Shown: one piece after another, positions 1 through 7,018 of the stretch
Position numbering within the stretch: position 1 is the stretch's first letter
Layout of the letters: every line of letters starts with the position of its first letter
Virus record (IMG/VR): IMGVR_UViG_3300021425_000122
Span: 1-29,869 of that record
Length of the DNA stretch: 29,869 nt
Source of the DNA: a virus
Reading direction: 5' to 3' (one strand)
Program-made: the position numbers and the translations under genes
The notes under the pieces: generated by a model
Seen by the model: the letters and a program-made list of their open reading frames with translations, nothing else
Told to the model about the DNA's origin: nothing
Databases searched by the model: none

Positions 1-1365
1 AAATTAAATGTAAGAGTTTACTCTTCATTGAAACATGAAGCAAAAGGTTTCACTGCTGCGTCTGTTAAGCTTGAGCATGACGTTGCTAAACTGATAGACC
101 AGCAGCGTGAAAACGGTTTTATGTTAGACATAAAGGCAGCAACTCTACTAACTGCTCATCTTGAAGAAAAGATAGCAGCGATTATAGAAGAAGTACAAGA
201 AACATTTAAACCTAAAGTAACAACTCAAATACTTAAAGCTCAATTCACTAAATCTGGCGCACTGTCAAAACTGGCAAAAGATCAGGACGGTAAAGGGGTA
301 AGACTTAGCGAAGATGAGCTACTTAAATTAGAGCTAGATCCTAAAAAACCTATTAGGCGTGACACTTACACTGAGTTTAATCTTGGTTCACGGAAACAAA
401 TAGGCGAGTACTTAGTAGAGTTTGGTTGGAAGCCTAAGAAATATACGGCGACTGGTCAGGCTATTGTTGACGAAGGAACTCTTAGTAAAATAAAAAACAT
501 TCCTGAAGCGCATCTTATTGCTAAGTATCTTATGTTGCAGAAACGCTTAGCTCAGGTAAATAGCTGGTTAAAAGAAGTAGCCGACAATGGTAGGGTACAT
601 GGTTACGTAAATCCTAATGGGGCTGTGACAGGTCGTATGACTCACTCTCATCCTAATATGGCTCAGATCCCTAGTACTAATTCTCCTTATGGGAAAGAGT
701 GTAGAAGTTGTTGGACTGTTCCAGAAAACCATAAACTTGTTGGTATAGACGCTTCTGGGCTAGAGCTTAGAATGCTTGCACACTACTTGAATGATGAGGA
801 CTATACAAATGAAATCCTTAACGGAGACATTCATACCGCTAATCAAAAACTTGCGGGACTTGAATCAAGAAATCAGGCAAAGACTTTCATCTATGCCTTA
901 TTATACGGAGCAGGAGATGCAAAGCTTGGCTCAGTGGCTAACCGAGGTAGAGAAGAAGGTAAACGACTTAGACAATCATTCTTTGATAATCTCCCATCAT
1001 TTAAAACTCTTACAGGAAGAGTACAAAGAGAAGCAAAAAGCGGTTTTGTCCGAGGCTTAGATGGTAGAAAGCTAACTGTTCGCTCTGAACATGCAGCTCT
1101 CAACACTCTGTTACAAGGGGCAGGAGCTATTGTCATGAAAAAAGCTTTGGTGCTTCTTGATAAAGACCTTAAAGATAAAAACCTTAGAGCTAAGTTTGTT
1201 GCTAATGTTCACGATGAGTGGCAGATAGAATGTCATGAAGAAGATGCTGCTGCAACAGGTGAGGCTGGCATTAAAGCTATTATTAAAGCGGGCGCAGAGT
1301 TACAACTAAACTGTCCTCTTGATGGCGAATATAATGTAGGAGCTAACTGGGCGGAGACACACTAA
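1..1365 (+). CDS. DNA polymerase, family A (T7 gp5-like), 5' end cut off
   Basis: Template-directed DNA synthesis for phage replication. The frame is open to the first base, so the N-terminal part, including the 3'-5' exonuclease domain expected in T7 gp5 (704 residues), lies outside the window. The first possible start inside is TTG at 28, but I take it as internal. Numbering from that TTG, motif A is DASGLELRMLAHYL with metal-binding D241. The O-helix motif B is RNQAKTFIYALLYG, with R281, K285, Y289 and Y293. Motif C is VHDEWQIEC with H395-D396-E397. The spacing and the words NGDIHT and KTFIY are those of T7 DNA polymerase. Tyr289 occupies the position of E. coli Pol I Phe762 and T7 Tyr526, the residue that governs ddNTP discrimination. 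Its stop overlaps the next ATG (TAATG), so downstream translation is probably coupled. Family assignment is very secure; whether it uses thioredoxin as clamp cannot be judged here. Confidence 0.96.
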   Translation, partial: KLNVRVYSSLKHEAKGFTAASVKLEHDVAKLIDQQRENGFMLDIKAATLLTAHLEEKIAAIIEEVQETFKPKVTTQILKAQFTKSGALSKLAKDQDGKGVRLSEDELLKLELDPKKPIRRDTYTEFNLGSRKQIGEYLVEFGWKPKKYTATGQAIVDEGTLSKIKNIPEAHLIAKYLMLQKRLAQVNSWLKEVADNGRVHGYVNPNGAVTGRMTHSHPNMAQIPSTNSPYGKECRSCWTVPENHKLVGIDASGLELRMLAHYLNDEDYTNEILNGDIHTANQKLAGLESRNQAKTFIYALLYGAGDAKLGSVANRGREEGKRLRQSFFDNLPSFKTLTGRVQREAKSGFVRGLDGRKLTVRSEHAALNTLLQGAGAIVMKKALVLLDKDLKDKNLRAKFVANVHDEWQIECHEEDAAATGEAGIKAIIKAGAELQLNCPLDGEYNVGANWAETH

Positions 1366-1787
1366 TGGATCAGTCCGAACTAGATTTAACACATGAACAT
1401 TCTGATCTTGGCTGTGAAGAAGGAAAAACGTGTAGTAAATGTAAACAGTTCTTACCATTAGATAGTTTTAATTTTGCTTCTGGTGGAAACTATTTACGAG
1501 CTGAGTGTCGTAAGTGTAACAACGAAATGCAGAAGGTTCGTAAAGAGTTAAGAGCTATACACGGTATGCCACCTAAAGGTTATCATTGCCCTATCTGCAA
1601 GAAGAACGAGGAGCAGGTTAAAGGAACAGGCAATACACGTAACGGCTCTTGGGTTCTAGATCATTGCCACGAAACAGGCAAGTTCAGGGGTTGGTTATGT
1701 CATAAATGTAACAGAGCTTTAGGAGGCTTTGATGACGATGTATCAGTACTTAAAAATGCTATAACTTATTTAGGTGGAGGAAAGTAA
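1365..1787 (+). CDS. Endonuclease VII-type HNH nuclease
   Basis: Probable recombination endonuclease VII family member (T4 gp49 type). The family resolves branched DNA and Holliday junctions or makes nicks, through a beta-beta-alpha metal finger. The C-terminal half carries the signature: C75-x2-C78, then VLDHCHETGKFRGWLCHKCN with D99-H100-C101-H102, C112-x2-C115 and N116, followed by an LGGFDD stretch typical of the family. An extra N-terminal zinc-ribbon-like module has C23-x2-C26 and C48-x2-C51. At 140 residues it is close to T4 gp49 (157). The start overlaps the polymerase stop by one base. A homing or anti-competitor nuclease role is possible, because many free-standing phage HNH proteins share this fold, but its place inside the replication operon favours DNA processing. 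Confidence 0.88.
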   Translation: MDQSELDLTHEHSDLGCEEGKTCSKCKQFLPLDSFNFASGGNYLRAECRKCNNEMQKVRKELRAIHGMPPKGYHCPICKKNEEQVKGTGNTRNGSWVLDHCHETGKFRGWLCHKCNRALGGFDDDVSVLKNAITYLGGGK

Positions 1788-2347
1788 TGAAAGTACAAGA
1801 CAACTTTTTACGTAGTAGTCCTAGCCTTTTGCTAAAGCTCCAAGACAAAAAACTCTGGGAAGAGTTAGATGAAATACAACCACCTCTTATTTCTCGTTGG
1901 TGGGATGGTACAGGAGAGCTAGACACCATATGGAAGAAAGTAATTTTTGAACTGTGGTCAGGCTGCGCCAATGGTACAACACCTAAGTGCTTTGAGTATT
2001 GGGTAAATATAACTGACCCACACTTTTCTCTAGGTTGGCATCAAGATAAAGATGAGTTTGAGTATGAGAAAAGCGGTAAGCTTATTCACCCCTACAGAAG
2101 TATAGTCTTTTACGGTTATCCTCATGAAGTCGAAGGGGGTTATTTAGAAATAAACGAAGTCGGTAAAGACGACAACGTAGAAGTAGAAAGAATAAAACCT
2201 GTTTTTAATCGAGTAGTATTATTTAACCCATCAAGAGTTCATAGAGTTTCTAACATCCTTAGCGGAAAGCGTTACGGTTTCCAAGTTAATCTCTGGGACG
2301 AAATCCCTGAAGGCGCTTTGCCTTTCATCGAAGGAAAAAAAACATGA
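1787..2347 (+). CDS. 2OG-Fe(II) oxygenase
   Basis: Predicted non-haem iron, 2-oxoglutarate-dependent dioxygenase of 186 residues. The facial triad is visible as H85-x-D87 in GWHQDKDE and H152 in the word VHRV. R162 in GKRYGF sits where the 2-oxoglutarate carboxylate is normally bound. Strand-like segments between them (SIVFYGYP, GGYLEINE, VVLFNPS) fit the double-stranded beta-helix core. The start overlaps the preceding stop (TAATG), with GGTGGAGG just upstream, and the stop overlaps the next gene by ATGA. It therefore belongs to the replication operon. The substrate is unknown. Family members hydroxylate proteins, nucleic-acid bases or small molecules, and nothing in the sequence decides between these. 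An AlkB-type role is possible, but I see no AlkB-specific motif. Confidence 0.85.
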   Translation: MKVQDNFLRSSPSLLLKLQDKKLWEELDEIQPPLISRWWDGTGELDTIWKKVIFELWSGCANGTTPKCFEYWVNITDPHFSLGWHQDKDEFEYEKSGKLIHPYRSIVFYGYPHEVEGGYLEINEVGKDDNVEVERIKPVFNRVVLFNPSRVHRVSNILSGKRYGFQVNLWDEIPEGALPFIEGKKT

Positions 2348-3201
2348 GTAAATTAAATTCAGTAGTTCCCGATATTTATAATCTTCTTGAAAAACTTTCA
2401 GGGGGTGAGCCTCTCCCTATAACTGATCAAGTTCTTGATGATGTTACAGGTAAGATCCGTGACGTTCTAAAGTCTTGGGCGCATCCTAAAAAACGAGATT
2501 CAAACTTTACAGTTAGAATGTCTAACGTAGGTAAACCTTCACGACAGCTGTGGTTTGAAAGTAAAGATAATAATCGTAACTTATCTATTGATGGGCCAAC
2601 ACAAATAAAGTTTTTGTATGGTCATCTATTAGAAGAGATAGTTCTTATGCTTGTCAGGGCAGCAGGTTATAATGTTACTGATGAACAAAAAGAAGTCGTT
2701 ATAGAAGGCGTTACTGGACACATGGATTGTAAAATAGAAGGCGAGGTTATTGATATAAAGTCTGCATCTAAGTTTGCATTTAATAAATTTAAAAATAATC
2801 GCTTAGTAGAAGACGATCCCTTTGGTTATCTTGGACAGCTTTCAGGATATGAGGAAGCAGAAGGTACGAATAACGGTGGCTTCCTTGTTATCAATAAAGA
2901 AAGCGGAGAGTTATGTTTACATACCCCTGACCTAGAAGATAAGGTAGATGTAAAAAGTAAAATAAATTCTCTTTTACCTGCATTATCTCTTGACACACCA
3001 CCTGAAAGATGTTATGATCCTATTCCAGATGGTAAAAAAGGGAACATGAAACTACCTAAAGGGTGCAGCTGGTGTAAGTACAAATACAAATGCCACCAAG
3101 ACGCTAACGACGGTCAAGGTTTACGAACTTTTAAATACTCCAACGGATTAACTTACTTCACCAGCATATCAAGCGAACCTAAAGTTGAAGAATGCTTATG
3201 A
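2344..3201 (+). CDS. PD-(D/E)XK exonuclease (Cas4/RecB-like)
   Basis: Probable 5'-3' type DNA exonuclease of the PD-(D/E)XK superfamily, in the slot where T7 carries exonuclease gp6, so a role in host DNA breakdown and phage recombination is likely. Core motifs are H94 and E97 in GHLLEE, D128 in TGHMDCK, the D137-x-K139 of VIDIKSAS, and the Q165/Y169 motif of YLGQLSGY that is usual in RecB-family nucleases. The C-terminus has C223, then C241-x2-C244-x5-C250, a four-cysteine cluster that could hold Zn or Fe-S. Unlike classical Cas4 or AddB nucleases, no cysteine lies N-terminal to the core. An upstream RMSNVGKPSRQLWFE block matches phage exonucleases I remember. It overlaps its upstream neighbour by ATGA and its downstream neighbour by the same arrangement. 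Confidence 0.85.
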   Translation: MSKLNSVVPDIYNLLEKLSGGEPLPITDQVLDDVTGKIRDVLKSWAHPKKRDSNFTVRMSNVGKPSRQLWFESKDNNRNLSIDGPTQIKFLYGHLLEEIVLMLVRAAGYNVTDEQKEVVIEGVTGHMDCKIEGEVIDIKSASKFAFNKFKNNRLVEDDPFGYLGQLSGYEEAEGTNNGGFLVINKESGELCLHTPDLEDKVDVKSKINSLLPALSLDTPPERCYDPIPDGKKGNMKLPKGCSWCKYKYKCHQDANDGQGLRTFKYSNGLTYFTSISSEPKVEECL

Positions 3202-3476
3202 GTAAAAAACAAGAAAAAGAAATTAGAGCACAAGTAGGCGTAGTCCTAGTGAGTTGGCTCAAGGGGTTGGTCAATGAAGAAGAAGCAAAAAAAATAAATA
3301 TACATAATTATAAAAGCATGTTGCCTGACCAATCCCATGTTTATCTAAACGGCTCTTTTAAATTAAGCGCCTTTCATCCTAAGTGGGTATCTAACAGAAT
3401 TAAAAAGATACTTAAAAACAATCCTTCTAAGTCTATATCAGACATCACATTAGAGGATATAAAAAATGTCACATGA
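3198..3476 (+). CDS. Hypothetical small phage protein, 92 aa
   Basis: I cannot assign a function. An earlier ATG exists at 3192, but the ATG at 3198 makes an ATGA overlap with the exonuclease stop, the usual arrangement in this operon, so I prefer it. The product is basic and mostly helical, with an acidic helix around EEEAKKINIHNYKSM, a motif HVYLNGSFKLSAFHPKWV and a lysine-rich C-terminal helix VSNRIKKILKNNP. No cysteine motif, signal peptide or membrane segment is visible. The location between an exonuclease and a junction resolvase suggests a DNA-processing accessory or a small inhibitor of a host enzyme; that is inference from position only. Confidence 0.7.
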   Translation: MSKKQEKEIRAQVGVVLVSWLKGLVNEEEAKKINIHNYKSMLPDQSHVYLNGSFKLSAFHPKWVSNRIKKILKNNPSKSISDITLEDIKNVT

Positions 3477-3633
3477 TAATGAAGTTGCTGATGCTATACA
3501 AGAACAGGTAGTGCGTCACTGGTTTATCCACCATTTTAAACATTGTGTAGATTCTTTCGACTACGATGTTTTAGTGGAGCTATCAAGAGTTATTGACATA
3601 GCTATCATGCAAAATAAAAAGGAGTTACATTAA
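3466..3633 (+). CDS. Hypothetical small protein, 55 aa
   Basis: A short ORF running from ATG 3466 to TAA 3633. It begins inside the last codons of the preceding gene and its stop directly abuts the ATG of the endonuclease I gene. The product starts MSHDNEVADAIQEQVVRH and ends IAIMQNKKELH; it is helical, His-rich in the middle (HWFIHHFKHC) and has one cysteine. The filled gap, overlapping start and tight packing support it being real. No family recognised. A role cannot be given beyond membership of the replication operon. Confidence 0.6.
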   Translation: MSHDNEVADAIQEQVVRHWFIHHFKHCVDSFDYDVLVELSRVIDIAIMQNKKELH

Positions 3634-4098
3634 ATGAGAAGAGGCTTTAGAAAGCCCAGAGTAAAGAGGCCAGTGGAGAAAGATATTCCATCGGGCTACG
3701 ACTCCAACTGGGAATGTGAGTTACACCAAGGTATTCTAGAAGACTGGGAGTTCCATACAGATAAAGTTCCTTATGTGGTTGAGCATAAATACGAACCGGA
3801 CTTTGTTAGGAACGTTGAAGGTAAGAAAATATTACTTGAAGCTAAAGGGAGATTCTGGGATTACGCTGAGTATAGTAAATACATCTGGATAAGTAAGGTG
3901 CTTCCTGATGACGTAGAACTTGTGTTTCTTTTTGCTAACCCCAGCGCTCCTATGCCTCAAGCAAAGCGGAGGAAGGACGGAACAAAAAGGAGTCACGGAG
4001 AGTGGGCAACCGCTAATAACTTCAGGTGGTTTAGTGAAGACAGCATACCTGATTCTTGGATCAACCCTAACAAAAGAGAGACTTTTGACAATGAATAA
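3634..4098 (+). CDS. T7 endonuclease I-like Holliday junction resolvase
   Basis: Structure-selective nuclease that cuts four-way junctions and branched replication intermediates; in T7, gp3 also helps degrade host DNA. The PD-(D/E)XK core is present: E27 in SNWECEL, P55-D56-F57 in YEPDF, and E69-x-K71 in LLEAKGRF. These align with T7 gp3 residues E20, D55, E65 and K67. Other shared words are KVPYVV before the PDF motif, VELVFLF in the core strand, and the C-terminal HGEW/FRWFSEDSIPDSWI block that mirrors the T7 YGEFCEKHGIKFADKLIPAEWI region. Length of 154 is close to T7 gp3 (149). Its ATG directly follows the preceding stop, with AAGGAG upstream. It is one of two junction-resolving nucleases in this operon. 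Confidence 0.9.
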   Translation: MRRGFRKPRVKRPVEKDIPSGYDSNWECELHQGILEDWEFHTDKVPYVVEHKYEPDFVRNVEGKKILLEAKGRFWDYAEYSKYIWISKVLPDDVELVFLFANPSAPMPQAKRRKDGTKRSHGEWATANNFRWFSEDSIPDSWINPNKRETFDNE

Positions 4099-4441
4099 TC
4101 AAAAACAAAATCTATGGACAGACCTTGAAAAGAAAGATTGTAAGGACTCATTGCGGGGGGAGTGGTTGTCTATAAACGACGCTGCTCCGCACGAATGGGA
4201 CTTAGCTTCAAGAGCTATAAAGGACGCAGTAGATCATCCACCCCATTATAATAAAGGGGATATAGAAACAATAGATTATATTGTAGATGTTCTAGGTGAA
4301 GAGGGAGCTATAAACTATTGTCACGGTAACATCTTAAAGTATACAGGCACAAGACTGCATGAAAAAGGTAAGCCTATAGAAGATGCGAGGAAAGCAATCT
4401 GGTATCTTAATAAACTTGTGGAGCTTTTAGAGAGCAAATAA
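4091..4441 (+). CDS. DUF3310 protein (T7 gp1.7-like)
   Basis: Contains a DUF3310 domain over residues about 46-114: VDHPPHYNKGDIETIDYI, then INYCHGNILKYTGTRLH, then DARKAIWYLNKLVELL. The family includes T7 gp1.7, reported as a nucleotide kinase acting on dGMP and dTMP, so a role in dNTP supply fits the adjacent ribonucleotide reductase. This start, inside the end of the endonuclease I gene, gives 116 residues. A longer reading from 3920 would lie out of frame across most of that gene and adds a cysteine-rich, non-protein-like stretch, so I reject it. The N-terminal 45 residues are polar and unassigned. Activity is inferred from family only, since the fold has no classical P-loop. Confidence 0.85.
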   Translation: MNNQKQNLWTDLEKKDCKDSLRGEWLSINDAAPHEWDLASRAIKDAVDHPPHYNKGDIETIDYIVDVLGEEGAINYCHGNILKYTGTRLHEKGKPIEDARKAIWYLNKLVELLESK

Positions 4442-4442
4442 A

Positions 4443-4601
4443 ATGGATAGAAAAGATGAACGGCGTAGTCGCTTTGATCGTAAAAAGAAATACAAAAAGA
4501 TTAAAACGGCTTCGAGGTTTAAAGCTCAAAAACGTAAAGACAATCAACATAACCAAGCCGATATAAACGGCTATTTATTCTTCGAGGAGGAAGAAAAATA
4601 A
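4443..4601 (+). CDS. Small basic protein, 52 aa
   Basis: ATG at 4443 to TAA at 4601. It exactly fills the gap between the DUF3310 gene and the reductase gene, with a TAATG overlap at its end. The first 33 residues are strongly basic (RRSRFDRKKKYKKIKTASR and more Lys/Arg), while the C-terminus is acidic (FFEEEEK). Such a charge split could give nucleic-acid or partner binding. The stretch coding the acidic tail (GAGGAGGAAG) also serves as the Shine-Dalgarno of the reductase. No family recognised. Confidence 0.65.
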   Translation: MDRKDERRSRFDRKKKYKKIKTASRFKAQKRKDNQHNQADINGYLFFEEEEK

Positions 4602-6508
4602 TGGATTCATATCAACAATACATTCACAAATCCCGTTACGCACGGTGGCGGGAAGAAGATAATCGCCGTGAGACTTGGGAAGAAACAGTCCAAAGATACA
4701 TAGACTTTTGGGTAGATCGAGGTCAGATCAATAAAGCAACAGCTAAAACTTTGTACAATGCTATCTATAACCAAGATATAATGCCGTCTATGCGCTGCCT
4801 TATGACAGCAGGTAAGGCGCTAGACCGTGACAACATGGCAGGTTTTAATTGCTCATACATAGCTGTAGATCACGTAAGAGCTTTTGATGAGATTTTATAT
4901 GTACTAATGTGCGGCACTGGTGTAGGCTTTTCGGTTGAGCGTCAGTCCGTAAATAAACTACCAGAGGTGGGGGAGGAGTTCCATGAAACAGACACTACGA
5001 TCATTGTGCAGGACAGTAAAATTGGCTGGGCTAAAGCTTTCCGTGAGTTGGTCACTCTTTTGTATTCAGGTCAAGTTCCTAGTTGGGATGTTTCTAGGCT
5101 ACGTGCAAAAGGCGAAAGACTCAAAACTTTTGGTGGCCGTTCTTCTGGTTCAGATCCGCTTGTTTCTCTTTTTAGGTTTACTGTTTCTACTTTCAAACTT
5201 GCTGCCGGACGCAAGCTCACTTCACTAGAGGTACATGACATTGTATGTAAAATTGCTGAGATTGTTGTTGTTGGTGGTGTTAGGCGCTCTGCTCTTATCA
5301 GTCTTTCTAACCTTAGCGATGATAGAATGCGTCATGCTAAGTCTGGAAACTGGTGGGAGAGTGATTCGCAACGTGCGCTTGCAAATAACAGCGCTGTTTA
5401 CAATGAACGCCCTGACTTTGAAACATTCTTGGAAGAGTGGACGGCTTTGTATAAGTCAAAGGCGGGCGAGCGTGGCATCTTCTCTCGTACAGCTGCGAAA
5501 AAACAAGCGGCGAAAAACGGACGACGAGATATAGATTATGACTTTGGAACAAATCCTTGCAGCGAGATCATCTTGCGTTCAGCTCAAGTCTGTAACTTAT
5601 CAGAGATTGTAGTGCGGAGTACTGACACCTTTGAAGATTTAAAGCGTAAGGTTGAGTTAGCTACAATCGTAGGAACACTACAGTCATCTTTAACAGACTT
5701 CCGTTATGTACGTTCTGTTTGGAAAAAGAACACACAAGAAGAATGTTTGCTTGGTGTAAGCATGACAGGGATTATGGATCATCCTGTGATGTCTGGTAGA
5801 GATACCAAGACAACAGGCTTCGATCATCCCGACGCATCTAACCTCCCTGATATACTAGAGAAGCTTAAAGAAGTCGCCGTAGTCACCAATGAAAAGTGGG
5901 CTAAGAAGTTATGTATCAACCAATCTACTGCTATTACTTGTGTGAAGCCAAGCGGTACAGTATCACAGTTAGTCGATAGTGCTTCTGGCATTCACGCTAG
6001 GTTCTCTGACTACTACATTCGTACAGCACGTAGTGATGGTAAAGACCCTATCTCGGCCTTCCTTAAAGACGCTGGAGTTCCTTGGGAGAAAGATGTAATG
6101 AACGAGGAGAACTATGTGTTCTCGTTCGCTATTAAAGCTCCAGATGGTTCAACGACTGTAGACTCTCTCAATGTAAAGCAACAGCTTGATCTGTGGGAAA
6201 CCTACCAGAACCATTGGTGTGAACATAAACCTAGTGTTACAATATATTACTCTGATGCTGAGTTTTTATCAGCAGGGCAGTGGTTATGGGATAGACTAGA
6301 TAGTTGTTCTGGCATTAGCTTCCTACCTCGGACTGACCATGTATATCAGCAAGCCCCATACACAGCGGTCACTAAGGAACAGTATGACGAAGCTTTGGCT
6401 AAGATGCCTAAAGAAATTAATTGGGATCTTTTAAGCACCTTTGAACTAGAAGATACAACAACAGGTACTCAAGAACTGGCGTGTACAGCGAATAATTGTG
6501 AGATTTAA
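4601..6508 (+). CDS. nrdJ: Ribonucleoside-triphosphate reductase, adenosylcobalamin-dependent (class II)
   Basis: Monomeric class II ribonucleotide reductase, reducing ribonucleotides to deoxyribonucleotides with adenosylcobalamin as radical source, in the host cytoplasm. Visible features: C84 in GFNCSYIAVD, the redox pair partner of C331; NPCSE at 318-322 with thiyl cysteine C320 and E322; barrel motifs CGTGVGFSVE, VVGGVRRSALISLSN and KPSGTVSQLVDSASGIHARF; and the C-terminal cysteine pair C628-x4-C633 that re-reduces the active site. These correspond to C119, C408, C419 and C731/C736 of the Lactobacillus leichmannii enzyme. At 635 residues it is shorter than that 739-residue enzyme; part of the loss is upstream of C84 and part lies between C84 and C320. 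It is strongly translated judging by GAGGAGG upstream. It implies a host that makes or imports B12. Confidence 0.95.
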   Translation: MDSYQQYIHKSRYARWREEDNRRETWEETVQRYIDFWVDRGQINKATAKTLYNAIYNQDIMPSMRCLMTAGKALDRDNMAGFNCSYIAVDHVRAFDEILYVLMCGTGVGFSVERQSVNKLPEVGEEFHETDTTIIVQDSKIGWAKAFRELVTLLYSGQVPSWDVSRLRAKGERLKTFGGRSSGSDPLVSLFRFTVSTFKLAAGRKLTSLEVHDIVCKIAEIVVVGGVRRSALISLSNLSDDRMRHAKSGNWWESDSQRALANNSAVYNERPDFETFLEEWTALYKSKAGERGIFSRTAAKKQAAKNGRRDIDYDFGTNPCSEIILRSAQVCNLSEIVVRSTDTFEDLKRKVELATIVGTLQSSLTDFRYVRSVWKKNTQEECLLGVSMTGIMDHPVMSGRDTKTTGFDHPDASNLPDILEKLKEVAVVTNEKWAKKLCINQSTAITCVKPSGTVSQLVDSASGIHARFSDYYIRTARSDGKDPISAFLKDAGVPWEKDVMNEENYVFSFAIKAPDGSTTVDSLNVKQQLDLWETYQNHWCEHKPSVTIYYSDAEFLSAGQWLWDRLDSCSGISFLPRTDHVYQQAPYTAVTKEQYDEALAKMPKEINWDLLSTFELEDTTTGTQELACTANNCEI

Positions 6509-6523
6509 TTTTTTAACATTCTT

Positions 6524-6556
6524 GGAGGTACTAACGTGCCTCCATATTATTATTAA
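6524..6556 (+). promoter_or_regulatory. SD-sequestering hairpin with possible six-residue leader ORF
   Basis: An 8-bp stem (6524-6531 GGAGGTAC with 6536-6543 GTGCCTCC, one G-U pair) closes a four-base TAAC loop. The left arm contains a perfect Shine-Dalgarno, GGAGG. Seven bases after it, in the right arm, a GTG begins a minimal frame reading M-P-P-Y-Y-Y-stop, ending at 6556. No U-run follows, so it is not a standard terminator. It lies between the reductase and a tiny membrane protein, and could attenuate translation or protect an mRNA end. The hairpin is seen directly; leader function is inference. Confidence 0.35.
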
Positions 6557-6580
6557 TGTGTGGAGGACTTTTGGTTTAAT

Positions 6581-6721
6581 ATGAAATTAAAAAAAATAAA
6601 ATATTATACAGAAACAGCTAAAGATTTTTTTCTGGCTTGGCTTTGGTTCTGGAGCGCTTGGGCAGCATTGCTCGGAACACTATGGTTATTCTGCTTAACT
6701 TGGGAAGCTATGAATTTTTAG
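6581..6721 (+). CDS. Tiny Trp-rich membrane protein, 46 aa
   Basis: ATG 6581 to TAG 6721. After a short basic N-terminus (MKLKKIKYYTETAKD) comes one long hydrophobic stretch rich in aromatics (FFLAWLWFWSAWAALLGTL and on to LFCLTW), ending in a short EAMNF tail. This fits a single-pass inner-membrane peptide, N-terminus inside by the positive-inside rule. A GGAGG lies upstream but 14 bases away, so the ribosome site is not ideal. The following gene begins 11 bases later with its own site. It could be a superinfection or membrane modulator or a small holin-like peptide; no family recognised. Confidence 0.55.
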   Translation: MKLKKIKYYTETAKDFFLAWLWFWSAWAALLGTLWLFCLTWEAMNF

Positions 6722-6731
6722 GGAGAAAATA

Positions 6732-6956
6732 ATGAAAGATGGAAATATAATAACTTTTAGTTTGTTACTAAGTAGGAAAGGTAATCTTATAACAGAGCTA
6801 AGCGGTGTCCCTGAAAAACATCTTAGTAAAATTTTTAAGGATGAGGATCTGCAACTAGTAAGAACTTTATTAAGACTATGTAAAAATAAATTAGAGCCTT
6901 TACATAAAGAATTAGAAAACGAGTTAAGTGCTTTAAACCATGAAGCTTCTATTTAA
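6732..6956 (+). CDS. Hypothetical protein, 74 aa
   Basis: Last gene of the rightward operon, with a good GGGAG upstream of its ATG. The 74-residue product has a hydrophobic start (IITFSLLLSRKGNLITELSGV) and then a helical, charged C-terminal half with heptad-like leucines (LVRTLLRLCKNKLEPLHKELENELSAL), which suggests a coiled coil or dimer. No family recognised. Only 62 bases separate its stop from the stop of the converging late operon. Confidence 0.6.
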   Translation: MKDGNIITFSLLLSRKGNLITELSGVPEKHLSKIFKDEDLQLVRTLLRLCKNKLEPLHKELENELSALNHEASI

Positions 6957-6982
6957 GTTTACGTTAGACTTTGTACAGGAAC

Positions 6983-7012
6983 ACCCCCTCACCAAAAGAT
7001 TACGTAGGGGGT
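6983..7012. terminator. Candidate terminator hairpin between converging operons
   Basis: A 7-bp perfect stem, ACCCCCT (6983-6989) with AGGGGGT (7006-7012), and a 16-base loop, lies in the 62-base gap between two convergent genes. The stem reads on both strands. It is followed by TATCCTTT on the plus strand and by no clear U-run on the minus strand, so it is a weak or factor-assisted terminator at best. Position is its main support. Confidence 0.4.
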
Positions 7013-7018
7013 TATCCT

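Noticed and set aside
3920-4090. Upstream extension of the DUF3310 gene
   Set aside because: It overlaps the endonuclease I gene out of frame and lacks a ribosome site; the ATG at 4091 begins the coherent protein.
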